Part shown: positions 1 to 11,900 of the stretch, one piece after another | How positions within the stretch are numbered: the stretch's first letter is position 1 | How the letters are laid out: each line of letters opens with the position of its first letter | Source of the DNA: Colimorpha sp045640985 | GTDB lineage: Bacteria > Bacteroidota > Bacteroidia > Bacteroidales > P3 | Direction: 5' to 3' | NCBI GenBank assembly: GCA_045640985.1 | Contig: JAZUFZ010000040.1 | Coordinates: forward strand, 1-64,000 | Length of the DNA: 64,000 nt | Program-made: the position numbers and the translations under genes | Notes under the pieces: model-generated | The model's input: the letters and a program-made list of their open reading frames with translations, nothing else | The model's database searches: none | Told to the model about the DNA's origin: nothing

Positions 1-249
1 CACCCGACAGGACCCGACTTTGATGCCGGTCCCTCTCGGTTGAATTTCGGATCCTAACCACAGAGAGCCTACAACTTATGCAAAATGTCATCAAAAATCG
101 AAATTTCATTCAATCATCCAAATACTCACCCACCTCCGGAGATTCTACTACATAAAAACCGACCCTCTTGAAGATACTCTGATGGAAGTTCAAGTTTTCC
201 GAATGATGTCACACGCTTTCGGGTCTTATACTTACATCGCTGATAGAAC
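1..249. other. No gene recognised; 3' flank of the surface-protein operon
   Basis: No convincing coding frame or RNA gene is visible here. The first bases carry two copies of ACCCGAC about 10 bp apart, reminiscent of the ACCCGATACAT repeats found near 13550, but too short to call. The stretch lies beyond the terminator of the 302-13327 operon. Confidence 0.5.
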
Positions 250-281
250 AAAAAAAGCGGAGAAAATTAATTCTCCGCCTC
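250..281 (-). terminator. Rho-independent terminator of the surface-protein operon
   Basis: Read on the minus strand, GCGGAGAA (278-271) pairs perfectly with TTCTCCGC (264-257) across a 6-nt loop and is followed by seven T (256-250). It starts about 20 bases past the stop codon of the lipoprotein gene at 302, so it most likely ends the operon transcribed from 13502. Confidence 0.9.
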
Positions 282-301
282 TTTATTGTAAACTATATGT
301 A

Positions 302-2674
302 TTAGTTGGATTTCAATGTTGGAACTGATTGCTCGGTCCATTGCTTATAGGTGCCTGATGGACTACTGTGGCCTACACCAGTTGTCACCCAATAGTTGAG
401 TGCTGTGTAGAGCGCATTACCTACGGTTGCGCCTTGCTGCTGAGCAGTAACAGAGGTTATGAGACCTGTACCTATATTATACTTACAGAGATCGGTAAGT
501 GAGGATTGGTCGTGGTCAAAGCAATTATAGCGGATAATGGAAGCATCATCAATACGACCATAGAAGTTTGCCAAAGAAGAGCCATTATAGCAGTTCTGGA
601 TGGCTCCGCCGGATGCGTTACCTACGATCTCACCATAATAGGAACCCGAGCCTGAGCAAGCAACCTGAGCGCTGTAAAAACAGTTACTGATCAAACCGCC
701 ACGAAGAGCGCCTACAACACCGCCACAAGTAGTACTTGATGTAGTGGAGATAAGAGTTCCAGCGACACCGTAGCAGTTGCGGATTTCGGCGCTGTTGCCT
801 TCCTGTATAGCAGCTATGCCACCCATATAGGTTGCACCTGTGAGTGCTGCATTAGCATAGCAGGCATCGATGATACCACGATTTTCAAAACAGATACCGC
901 CTACCTGTGTGCTGGATCTGAGCTGACCTGCCACATAGCAGTCCTTGATGATGCCGCTTTCTTTATTAGAATAAACCAGACCACCGAAAAAATAGTTAAT
1001 AGTAGCGGTGTAGCCCAGCTGGGCATAACAGGTCTGAATCTTGCCATAATTGGTGTGGCAGATGCTGGCTGCCTGAGTAGCATTCACTTTCACTCTTGCG
1101 TCAGAAAGGGTATATCCGGTGATGGTGCCGGTTGAAGAATTCTCATAGCAAACACCTGCAGCATTATAGCCACCGATTCCTGTGATATTGCCGCCATTGG
1201 CGCAACTTGTGATGGTCTTGTTATTAGTTACGCAGACACCAGCCAGATTTGCGGTAGCAGAAGTGATGGCGGCATAGTTGATGCAATCCTCAAGCACACC
1301 GTTATTAACGATGCACAATGGAGAGAACGCCGTGGTTCCGGAATAGGTAACGGCGTTGGAATTGCCGTCAGAATCCTTGCCTCTCATGATCAGACCGCTT
1401 ACGATACCGCTATCGGATATGGATTCAAAAACCGGATGCCCACTTCTGTTAGAGATGCCGGATGCTACTGCACTACCATTGGTCACAATGAAATGGCCTT
1501 TGAAATTCTCAATACCTTTTGTCCAGTGGGTATTATCAAGCACCACCTTAGAAGTTACCAGAGCAAAATAGGTATTTCCTGTAATCCTGATTCCATTGAT
1601 GGTAGGAGTCGCCATTTTGAAAGCTTCACGGATGGCGATGAGATCGTCTTGAGTGAATATCTTGAACGGACGATCCTGGGTACCGCTGCCTGAGACACCT
1701 GTAGTAGTAGTAGTAGGGTCATCCCAATTATTGATTATCAAAGTAGGCAGGCAGGAGAGACAGTTACGACGAACATGGACATAGTATCGCTTTACAAAGG
1801 TTTTCTCATCCGTGGTCGTAATAGTCACTTTGATGTTGTATGTATGGAAAGATTTTGAAGCCTCTTCATAAGGGTCAGCCGTCGCAGGTAACGGAAGATA
1901 GAACGACAACACCTTTCCTGGCTCTAAGTCCTTGTTGATGTTTTTAATGGTTATTGACTTGGTACCACGAGTCGTCTCCTTAAGATACGGCATGTGATCT
2001 TTGATATTTTGAATTATGAATTCGCCGGAAATATTCTCTGTTTCACCAGTAAACTCTATCTTGCTTATCTTTTTTGTCTCAGCAGTGCCACCGATAGCGA
2101 ACTGAAATCTTGCGACACCGCAAACCGTATGGAGGTCCATGTGAGGGATGGTACCATCGCGTTCAGCAGAAGCATGAGCCACCATAGGAATACCCGGCCT
2201 TCCGAAAGTATAATCCGGATCAGACGCATGAGAACCCTCATGACCGCCATATCTATATACATCTGGCATCTTGATATAGGTAGTAGGTCCCAACATGCTG
2301 CCAGCCGAAGCCGGATAGATGCCATAATAATTGTAATCTTCATCAACAGGGAATCCTGTAGCATTGAAGGTCGCACTTTGTGGATTTGCGTCCGACACTA
2401 CCATCGGGAAATGAAAGTCATCCTCTGAAGAATAGCCATCCACTTCAACCAAGGCATCATCCTTATTACAAGGATATACGGCAATAGTGTCAATATTCTC
2501 CCAATAGATGTAACTCTCCATGGAGAGATAGTTCTTGGCATTGTCATCAGCCTCAAGTTGCTCCATGTCAACGGTAAAACTGAGATTTCCTAAGAGCACA
2601 TCCTTCTTACATGATGCCACGGAAAGCACCAGCAGGGCTGCCAAAAGAACTTTTATAAAACTGTATCGTTTCAT
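302..2674 (-). CDS. Fimbrillin-like surface lipoprotein with GLUG-type repeats
   Basis: Predicted 790-residue exported lipoprotein. The chosen ATG at 2674 gives a clean lipoprotein signal (MKRYSFIKVLLAAL, then SVASCKKD with the lipobox Cys). A longer in-frame start at 2899 is rejected because it runs through the neighbouring 63-residue gene and would bury the signal peptide. Residues about 30-310 resemble fimbrillin/Mfa-type domains: a 'VYP' strand, a 'YGIYPAS' turn, and a plug-like segment ending in LPLPA. Residues about 320-760 are GLUG-like repeats (AGVCYEN, VGGICFENRG, MGGIAAIQEG) that alternate short strands with 'C' and 'N' ladder positions. It is last in an operon with the giant T9SS protein, whose C-terminal half has similar GLUG-like segments. 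The likely location is the outer-membrane surface. Ligand and role (adhesion or pilus-like assembly) are unknown. Confidence 0.8.
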   Translation of the reverse strand: MKRYSFIKVLLAALLVLSVASCKKDVLLGNLSFTVDMEQLEADDNAKNYLSMESYIYWENIDTIAVYPCNKDDALVEVDGYSSEDDFHFPMVVSDANPQSATFNATGFPVDEDYNYYGIYPASAGSMLGPTTYIKMPDVYRYGGHEGSHASDPDYTFGRPGIPMVAHASAERDGTIPHMDLHTVCGVARFQFAIGGTAETKKISKIEFTGETENISGEFIIQNIKDHMPYLKETTRGTKSITIKNINKDLEPGKVLSFYLPLPATADPYEEASKSFHTYNIKVTITTTDEKTFVKRYYVHVRRNCLSCLPTLIINNWDDPTTTTTGVSGSGTQDRPFKIFTQDDLIAIREAFKMATPTINGIRITGNTYFALVTSKVVLDNTHWTKGIENFKGHFIVTNGSAVASGISNRSGHPVFESISDSGIVSGLIMRGKDSDGNSNAVTYSGTTAFSPLCIVNNGVLEDCINYAAITSATANLAGVCVTNNKTITSCANGGNITGIGGYNAAGVCYENSSTGTITGYTLSDARVKVNATQAASICHTNYGKIQTCYAQLGYTATINYFFGGLVYSNKESGIIKDCYVAGQLRSSTQVGGICFENRGIIDACYANAALTGATYMGGIAAIQEGNSAEIRNCYGVAGTLISTTSSTTCGGVVGALRGGLISNCFYSAQVACSGSGSYYGEIVGNASGGAIQNCYNGSSLANFYGRIDDASIIRYNCFDHDQSSLTDLCKYNIGTGLITSVTAQQQGATVGNALYTALNYWVTTGVGHSSPSGTYKQWTEQSVPTLKSN

Positions 2675-2717
2675 ATTAAGACTAATATAATTCATTAAAC
2701 CATCAGGATGTCTCAAC

Positions 2718-2909
2718 CTAATCAGGCAAAATACCACCGCCATTAGTTTCATCTCCATTTTCGTCATTAAATCCGCCCATGCCTTCGTCATCCTCGGCTG
2801 AGGATTGGGCAAATCCCTGCTCAACCAAATATTCATCAACCTCAATTTCCGGTGCCTCGTAAGGCTTGCGGGAAAGAAGGTTTTCAACTGTGGTTTCAAT
2901 ATTCTTCAT
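2718..2909 (-). CDS. 63-residue acidic peptide of unknown function
   Basis: Short gene between the giant T9SS protein (35 bases upstream) and the lipoprotein (43 bases downstream), in the same orientation. The N-terminal part contains KPYEAPEIEVDEYLVEQGF. The C-terminal third is acidic and glycine-rich (DDEGMGGFNDENGDETNGGG). There is no signal peptide or membrane segment. Small Bacteroidales proteins with a 'Y-x-AP-x-(I/V)-E-V' start followed by an acidic or Gly-rich tail are often seen beside surface-protein genes, but I know of no established function. The compact spacing and sensible codon use support a real gene. It could be a chaperone-like partner, an exported peptide precursor or a regulator; none of these is shown. 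Confidence 0.75.
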   Translation of the reverse strand: MKNIETTVENLLSRKPYEAPEIEVDEYLVEQGFAQSSAEDDEGMGGFNDENGDETNGGGILPD

Positions 2910-2944
2910 ATCTTACTTATTTTATATTTATCCTGTTAATATAA

Positions 2945-5900
2945 TTAGCGTTTTACGACTTTCTTTACTGCAGTACCGTGTTCGGTGATGATGCGGAGAT
3001 AGTAGCTTCCGGAGGCATTGTGGATAAGGGTAAATTCACAATGGTCGGAAGTGGCCTTGATATCTTCAATCTTGCGGCTCATAGCATCATAAACCTCAAC
3101 GGCTACCAGTCCGTCAGCATCCACGTTCACCTTACCCATAGTCGGGTTAGGATATACGCTTATCGAGAACTGGGCTTCTGCATCCTGAACACCAACCTCT
3201 GAATTGTAAATCGTGAGGTTGAGTACTACCACACTGTCGCAGCCGTTCTCGGTAAGGAGGCTGTCCACCAGCTGCAGCACATGAACATCTGACAGAGGCT
3301 CATTGCCCATCAGGTCACGGATTTCTTCAGCAGAGAGGCTGAATCCATTGCCATAGTACCCGTTGCCGACCTCTACAGAATCGGCATAATCCATATACTG
3401 GCTGTGGTTAACGGTCAGGACAATGGTAATGGTACTGTCGATATAGAGGGTAGAGTCGGAAATCAACGCGCTATACACACCGCTCTCGGTAATGGTCTGA
3501 CCATTGAATTCGTAGCTGTCGCAAACCACATCGCTGATGGTATCGCGAACAGGAATCATATCAGGATTGCCGAAATAGGGATAGCCGTCGTTCTGACCTT
3601 CGAGGTCGGAGCGCCAGGTTCTGTATTCTCCTGAAGCCTCGCGAACCCAGTTGTTCAGTACACGGGTGAGGTTGTTGGTACCGCCGATTGTATCGGAGAG
3701 GAGTACCTGGTTGCCTTCACCTGAGAAAGTGGAAACATTGTCGGCAACAGATGGAGTACCCATACCATATTCATTATCGATATCGTCTTTTGCATAGAAG
3801 CAGTTCTCCATATTCACATTAGAGCCGACCACGGCTACCAGACCGCCGTTCATGCTCAAGCTGTTCAGAGATCCATATACAAAGTTGTTCTCCATGTCGG
3901 TATTGGTAGCATTACCTATAAGACCGCCTTCATAGAAAGAGTTAGGACTGCCACCCATCTTCACACGGTTGTTACTGATATGGATGCTGGACCTTGCAGC
4001 ACCCTTGCGACCTGCAGCAAATGGATCACTTGCAACAGCAGTATTGGTACCTACAGAAGCACCAGCCATACCACCGGCATACAGTGCCGAAGCCTGATTG
4101 ATATTAACATCAACCTGATTATTGGTAACGAAGGTTTCCACAACCTCATCAGTGGTGGTAGTACCAGTTTCTACGGTAGTGAATTCTCCACAAACTGCAC
4201 CCACATAAAGTGCATTACCGTTGATTCGGGTTGATACAGCATTACTATCAATCTTCACACCAGTACCCTTACCGGCGATACCACCAACAGAACTACCGCC
4301 GCTGACCACATTGGATCCATCCATTGTGATCGTTTTGATTTCGGTATTGTCGCTTGCATAACCGATCAGACCACCAGCGTAGGCATTACCGTGGATGGAA
4401 CTGTTGATCAATTTCAAACCGGAAATGCGGGCGCTATCGGTGATACCGAACATACCCACATAGAGCAATTCGGATTCATTGACGGTAATACCTTTGATGT
4501 CAGCAGACCATGTCGGATGTTCAGTATCTTTACCAGCCACAAGCACACCACGGAACGGCATACGGTTGTTTCCGATCGGGGTCCACTTGTAGGCACTCAT
4601 ATCGTAACCGCCAGCCTTAGGCATGATGGTGATGGTATCGAAGATGAAGGTTTGTGGATGCTGACCGTTGAGACCGTTGGCAGTACTGATCAACCAAGCC
4701 AGACCGCGTTCGTTTCTGATGGTGATAGAACCATGGTAATCGATTTCATAGCCGGGCTGTACACCTTCCGCGTGCTCAGTAGCCTTAGCAAAAGTATTAA
4801 TCTTCTTGTACCAGTAAGCATTAGGAGCAAGATAAGCGACAACCGTCTGTTCTGGTCTTGTAACCACGAGTTCGGTAGCCTGAGGAGCTGACGGGTCGAA
4901 ATCCCATGATACGAATTCGTAGTCGGCCACCGGAGTAACACTCAGGTTTACCAAATCACCAGGGCAGAGACGCAAATGGGTTGCATCATTTCCAAGAGCA
5001 TCGGTCACTTTCGTAGTAGTAGGATCATAAGTAGGAGCGTCCACAATACTTGGATCCAGATAATCGGAATAGGTTGCAGGGCTTACCTCCATATTCAGTT
5101 TGGAGTAGGTGTACATACGGGCAATCTTATCAGCATGATCTTTATCATTAACAACTGCCACAACAGTATCCACACCAGGTACAGTATATTGATGATACGG
5201 CGAATAGTCAGTCCGTGTATCATAACCCATCCAATTGTCGATTTTAGCATTCTGAACATAGTCGTCGGTTGTACCATCATAGAAATGACCTCCATTGATG
5301 TCGGTTGCAGCATCAGACCCAGCAGCATCATCTGCACCCGTCTGTTTTACGAGGATATCGAAATAGTGTTCCAGAGTACATCCGCCGGACTCGACTGCCT
5401 CAACCTTCAGATTGAATATCTTGGCACTTTCGGTGGTGGCAAGGTGGAGGTTCAAAGGAGTATAGGAACCAGTAGTTTCGTTGGAAACAATAGCCACAGG
5501 GGTACCCCACTTGGTTTCGCCATCATTTTTGGTGTACCAGTTATAGGTGTAGGCAGAAGCACCGCCCGTTACACCGAAGGAGATCTGGTCACCGTCACCA
5601 GGACAAACCACATCGGGATTCATATTATATACAAGATACTGGTTTCCGGCAGTTACATCATCCAGGTCACGTTTCTGGAAAGTAGCGCAACGATGGAGAT
5701 AGATCTTGTATGGATTCAAGAGGTTCGAGTAACGCACATCAACAGTATCGATTGTATTGACTGCATATTCCGCATGATTACGGAGGAGGAACGGATATTT
5801 ACCAGCTGATGGTTTATCTGAACTTGCAGAGTCATCAATGAATACTTTATTCTTGACATTGGTAGAAGCAGCAAGCGAACCAGCCACAGAGTAATCTACG

Positions 5901-8900
5901 ATACCGATAGTATCGCGACCATACTGATCACGATGAACATAACCCGGGAACCACTTGGTGATACCGATTCTTGAAAGTGGGCCCAACTTGTAAGATACAT
6001 GTACCAAGTCGGAACGATCATCAGTGGTTACGCGTGCTGCATCTGTAGCAGAAGCAGGTGCCGTTCTGGTAAGATAGATATTATTGTTATGAAGATTAGT
6101 ATCTTTGGTCTGGACATTCAAAGAATACATCTTATAAGTCCATGAAGAAGCACTTCCTGGCTGAGACATTGACTTATTTGAAAGGATAAGAGTGTTGGAG
6201 GAGGCACCGACCGCCGTTGACATAGAAAACTTATCTTTATTTATCACATAATTCTTCTGAATATTGATCACGTTGTTCTCTTTCAGACGACCCATAGTGA
6301 TGATACCGCCATCGCAGTAGATACCCGCACCATAGTTGCCCTGAATCTTCTGCTCATCAGTTCTGGTATCAAGAATCAGGTTGTTTTCAAACGTAACCTT
6401 ATCACCAATCAGCATCTGAGGCGTACCGTTAGCGGTCTTCAACAGGGTAACGGCAGCACCATACTGATAATTATCCTTGCGGAACGGGTCGGTAGGAAGA
6501 GTCCGCGAGGCTTTCATATTCACCCCATTGAAACAATTGAATACCTTGTCGTTGGAATTCAGATTCAATATAGAAGCGTCTTTCACCAGAATGGCAGGTG
6601 CATTGGCATACAAGGTGTCATGAATGGTCTTGCGATGAGTATATTTTTTATAGGAACCCGTTTTATCAGTCACAATAGACCAAGATTGAGAAGGATCTGC
6701 ATTGCTGATGACATTGATGCTACCAACAGTTGTGGCATTCGTAATAACATCGCCAGGAACATAATGATACGAACTATTTGCGTCAGTAGGTTCCGAGGCT
6801 GTCTCTGCCTCTGCTGTGCGAGTACAGCCACTACCATCAATGTAGATACCCGAGAGGGTCAGTTTGGCGCCTTTCTCGACTACCATCATAGGTCCGCGAT
6901 AAGTATATAACTCGCCAGGCCAACGGACATGGCTGCCGGAATAACGGATTACATTAATGTAACTGTATGCGGCAGAAGTAACCGTGATAGGCTTTTCTGG
7001 ATTGTTGATATGAATAGGACCCATAATGTCAATTACGTCACCTTCATCATAAATCTTAAACACTTTCTCAAAAGTATTCAGATATACTATCGGGTCGTTC
7101 TTTTCATAATCTGCCTTCAGGTTTACCTCATCATCGTAGCGATACAACTGAGAAATCTGATAAACACCCGTTGTCGGAGTAATGGCACTCATATCGGTAT
7201 TGCTGGTAACCACACCACCCCTCGTTACATGGTAATACACGGGAGTTTCTGGAGTATCATCAAGATAGGTGTAGGACCCATCAGTATATACCCAGATATT
7301 CTTAGGCTCAGCCATATAGATGGTATCGCCGCTCATACGGGTACGCACACGAATCAAAAGATCGAAATTTTGTTTATATTTATCTTGGTAAGGAGTCTCT
7401 TCACCATCTACTTTGGTCGGGTATGTTGCAAAATGAACCCTGGCAGTTCCACAGATATCATCTTTGTAATAAACCAGATCACCATTGAAGAGCAGCTTTA
7501 CATCCAAAGCGGCAGCAGCACGACCATCCAGCACACCCACCTTATACATATTATTGAAAGTATAATAATCTGATGACAGAGTGCTGTCCTTAGAGCTCGG
7601 TGCCTCAGTCGCAGCAACACCAGCCAATTGATGTATATCCATACCCTCGGCTGGTTTAGAAGAAATATCGTACCAGCCCAACGTATTGGAGATATCCTCA
7701 GCCACATCCTGTGTAGGCGTTACTATGATACCAAACTTATCATACGTCAATGGTATTGAATCGTAATACACACCTTCATCATCAGGTCTGCGAGCTGGCT
7801 CTATATGGAAGTGATCTGCTGTAGTATTGCCAGTGCCAGGGTCTGTATAATATACCCATTCCACACCTGTCACATACAATTCGCGTTCCTCGAAGGAAGC
7901 CGGGATCATCACCTTACGGACATACTCATTATAGGTACCGGCGTTGTACATAGCCAGCAGCGGAGCCTCAATATCGTTAAAGTCACTGATGATAGTGGAG
8001 ATGGTCACCGTGATTTCTATAGGACTCACTTCTTGTTTTGCTCCAGTTTCATCATTCACGTATTCCATCAAAGTCATACGGACATTACGGTTCACGGTAG
8101 TAGCAAACTCGGTATTATAGGTAAGATAGAAATCCATTGTAGGCAACACACCGACTGCACCATTCACAATCTTGTTGGAAGTGAATCCCGCTGTAGTCGT
8201 CAGATTGGCGTTACCCGAAACTACAGAAGCCCGTTTGGAGGTATAGGTGGCTGCACCTGTGCCAGAACCTACAGTCCAATCCCATGTATCATTATCAAAG
8301 TAATTGTTCATATTGAACATCATACCAAAGGTGTAAGACGGGTCAGCATTGATAAGACCTACTGCAGTATTCTTTTCACCGAATTTTCTATCAGTAAAGG
8401 CCTCATCTGTTTCGCTTGAAGTCTTCTGCTCGTATGGATTCCACCAGCGCAAGGAGTCTTCACCGGTGGCAACTGAAAGAACCGGATTATACGCATAATC
8501 CACCAGATTGATCTGACCGTTGTTGTCATCATCAATAATAACTGACGTGATAGAATAGTAGTGACCCGCATCTGAAGGAGGCAGCGTTACAGTAGTTTTT
8601 GCGTATGCAAAGTTTTTATATTGTTTTTCAGCTGCACCAGTTCCGAAACTGAAATCATCAAGTTTTGTATCTTCTACAACCTTGGTAGGATCGGCATGAG
8701 CCACAACGGTAACGGAACGCTTACGGGAACTGTTGTCAGTACCAATCTTCCAGGAACGGAAATCGACAGGATTACCATCCGTTACTGACATATTCACGTA
8801 TTTAATTTCGTAAGGAGGCTCTGACGGGAAACTATTGCCTAAACTGCAAGGGGAAACAAAACCACCATCATCAGCACTGGGCTGACCTGATATCTTCTGG

Positions 8901-11900
8901 CGTGCGGCAACAGTAGCCTGTGTACTCTGCTGCGGCAGCAGGTAGAAATAGCCCAGAACAGGGCCATAAGCTGCAGCCACGTTATGGGTAGTAGCAGCGT
9001 CACCTGTTGAACCCTCAGGAGTGAACGGCTGAACGGTGATATAGGAACCATTGTTGATTACCACCACGTTCATAGCGGTGACATTGTTGGTGAGAATATC
9101 ACATGGATTTGTAGAAATATCGTCACATGTGGTCATCGCTTCATTCATCGTCTGGGCATCGTAATATGTGATTGCATCAGAACCGTCAAACTTAGGATAA
9201 GTTTTGATACTTGCCATGAGACCGATAAACTCCATAGGAGCATTTGCCTCGATCACATTGGTCTTTACGAAATAAACGGTGTCGAGACGGTTGAGAGAAC
9301 GGGTGTTGGTAGAGTGGGATGCGAAAGCATCGGACTCGCCCAGGAAGGTTATATTGGATTTGTACAGTTCCAGATAGTTGGCACGCTGGACGGAGTGCAG
9401 CTGACGGGAAGGAGTAGGACAGCTCCAGTCGCCATAGTTGTGGATCCAGATCTGGCTGTTCACGTCAGCCTCAGCGGTAGAGGTACCTGAACCGAACACG
9501 CTGCTCACGATATTCATCTGAGGATCGGTGGACATACGGGTAAGGGAGGTCTGATAGCCTTTGCCGTCGATATATACAAGGCCCTTACCGCCATAGAATC
9601 CGCGGGTGTTGAAATACTGGGTCTGGGTGCTGGAGCCCTGGCCCCAGTCACTACCATTATATACAGAAGCCAGGAGATAGAGGTCGTGACCTTCAAGACC
9701 AGTCTTCAGACCATATTTTGCAGCACTTGCGAGCGCCTGAAACTTGGTGTCGTATTCCAACTGCAACTTGGTTGCCACATCGGCACCCTCACGATAGAGG
9801 ACGTCGTTCCATGCCGGACATTTGCGGATAGCATCACGACCTACGTTCACGTAGATAGAGCCGAAGGTGTTACCTTCGTAACCGCCGCCATAAACACTCT
9901 TGTTGATAGTACCGCCGGTGATATTGACCATTGAAGAAGGACGGAGAGTGGTTGCCGTAAGTTTGCCATCGGAATTATAGATGCTATCCCAGCACTCGTA
10001 GGGATGACCGTCGTCCACACCTTCCGAACCGCCATGGAGCGAGAAGTGAACCTCGCCGCCGTCCATATCCACCTGCTTGTAGGCGTAAGCCAAAACGGTA
10101 GAGTTGTTGCGGGCATTCTCAGCAGCATCTGTACTGGGGCCATACGCATTCAAACCGAAGAAACGCTTGGAGCCGATAGCCGTACCGCAGGCACCACCGA
10201 ACACACGGTTTTCAAACAAACCGTCGTGGATGGTTACATGGATATAGCCATACATATTGTTGTTCACGCTTCCTTCTGGATGTTTGGTAGTGGTCATATA
10301 TTTGTCACCTACAAGACCCATATTACCGCCGCCATATACATGGTCGAGATAATGGCCGCCGTTGAAGGTGATTTCCACATTCATGCTATAAGGAACAATA
10401 TTGCAGGTCTGCTCTTTGTTCATTTCCCAAGTGGTCATACCATAATCATACACACCGTTACCGGCACCATATACATGGTTGTAGGTACCGTTGTTGATGG
10501 TGAGCACCGTATTCTGGCAGAGGCCGGCATAGTCGTTACCGCCATAAACGGTTCCGATGTTGATCTTGGTATCAGCAAAGGAAGTATCTTCACCGATAGT
10601 GATGGTAGCCGTCTGGGTAAGGTCGGAGCCATAACATCCGCCATAGAGTTCAGCAAAATTGATGACCGCTCCGGCAGTAGTATCCGGGTCAGGAATAGTG
10701 ATATTGGCGAAAGCCACATCACCGGCACGACCACCGCCATATACCTTACCGGCAGGCTTATTGTAGGAGTTGATGGTCAGGTTGGCAGAACCGGTCACAT
10801 TACCCACATGGGCAACCGTACCGCAGGCACCGATATGACTCAAGTCGCCACAACCACCACCGAAGAGGGTGCTGTCGATAACAGCCTCTTTATCTACAAC
10901 CACATTGGTGGTAACCACGTCACCAGCCATACCACCGCCGTATGCACAGGCTTTCACCTGACCATCGGTGAGGTTCACATGGGTGGTAGTGGTCAAAGGA
11001 GCGGTAGCACTGTAGGCAAGAATATCAGCATCGGCGTGAGTGGTGTTGCCATAAGCATACACTTTGCCGTCATAGTATTCATAGTGGCCGTTACCGCCAC
11101 CATAGATATTCTTCACAATAACTTTATCAGTGGTAGTATTCTCATCCATGTTCACCACAGACTCTGCCACAGTGCCGGCGATATCGTTACCGCCGAAGAT
11201 GTTAGAGTTAGGGCTGTTCAGCTGGAGGAGGTCCACAGTAGCGGTACCATCGATATTGGCAGCCTTGCTACCGCCATACACAGTACCGATGGAAGTTGAA
11301 GTGGTATTGATATCTACCCATGCGGCATCCTGGTCAGGAGCAGACTCACCGCACTTAAACATATCTTCATCATTATAATTATAGGCACCGTTGCCGCCAC
11401 CATAAATGTTGGTGACATTGGGTTTACCTTCAATCTTCACGTAGGTAGCCGCATTGTCGGCATCGAGAGCCGTTCCGCGCAGAGAGTTGCCCGTTCTGCC
11501 AGTACCTTTTACTGTACCGGCCTTATCGTTACCGCCGAAGATGTTGGTAACGGTGATCGTGGAAGTCGATGGGGTATAGATGTTGGCCACACCGGTAACG
11601 GTAGCCTTGTTGCCGCCACCGAAAGCGGAACCCAGAGTACCACTCACAAGTTTCACATCGGTAGAGCCGGATACAGGAGCCATGTTACCACCGCCATACA
11701 CGCTTGCATTTGTCATGGTAGCACCGTTCACAACCACATGGGTATTGGTGATTGTAGGAATGGTCATATCGGTAGTAACCGTGATTCCGTCAGTAGCATC
11801 ATAGTCGCTGGTATATTTTTCACCGTCGTTGCAGCCGTATGCACCATTGGCACCGCCGAAAACGCGGTTGGTAACATTACCTTTTGTCAAAGTAACGTAT

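Noticed and set aside
2675..2899. N-terminal extension of the fimbrillin-like lipoprotein to an earlier start
   Set aside because: It reads out of frame over the 63-residue peptide gene and would place 75 residues ahead of a perfect lipoprotein signal peptide.
10004..11299. Long open frame on the plus strand inside the giant T9SS gene
   Set aside because: It is antisense to repetitive GGGN codons, has biased His/Thr/Ile/Gly composition, no family motif, and is contained in a well-supported gene.
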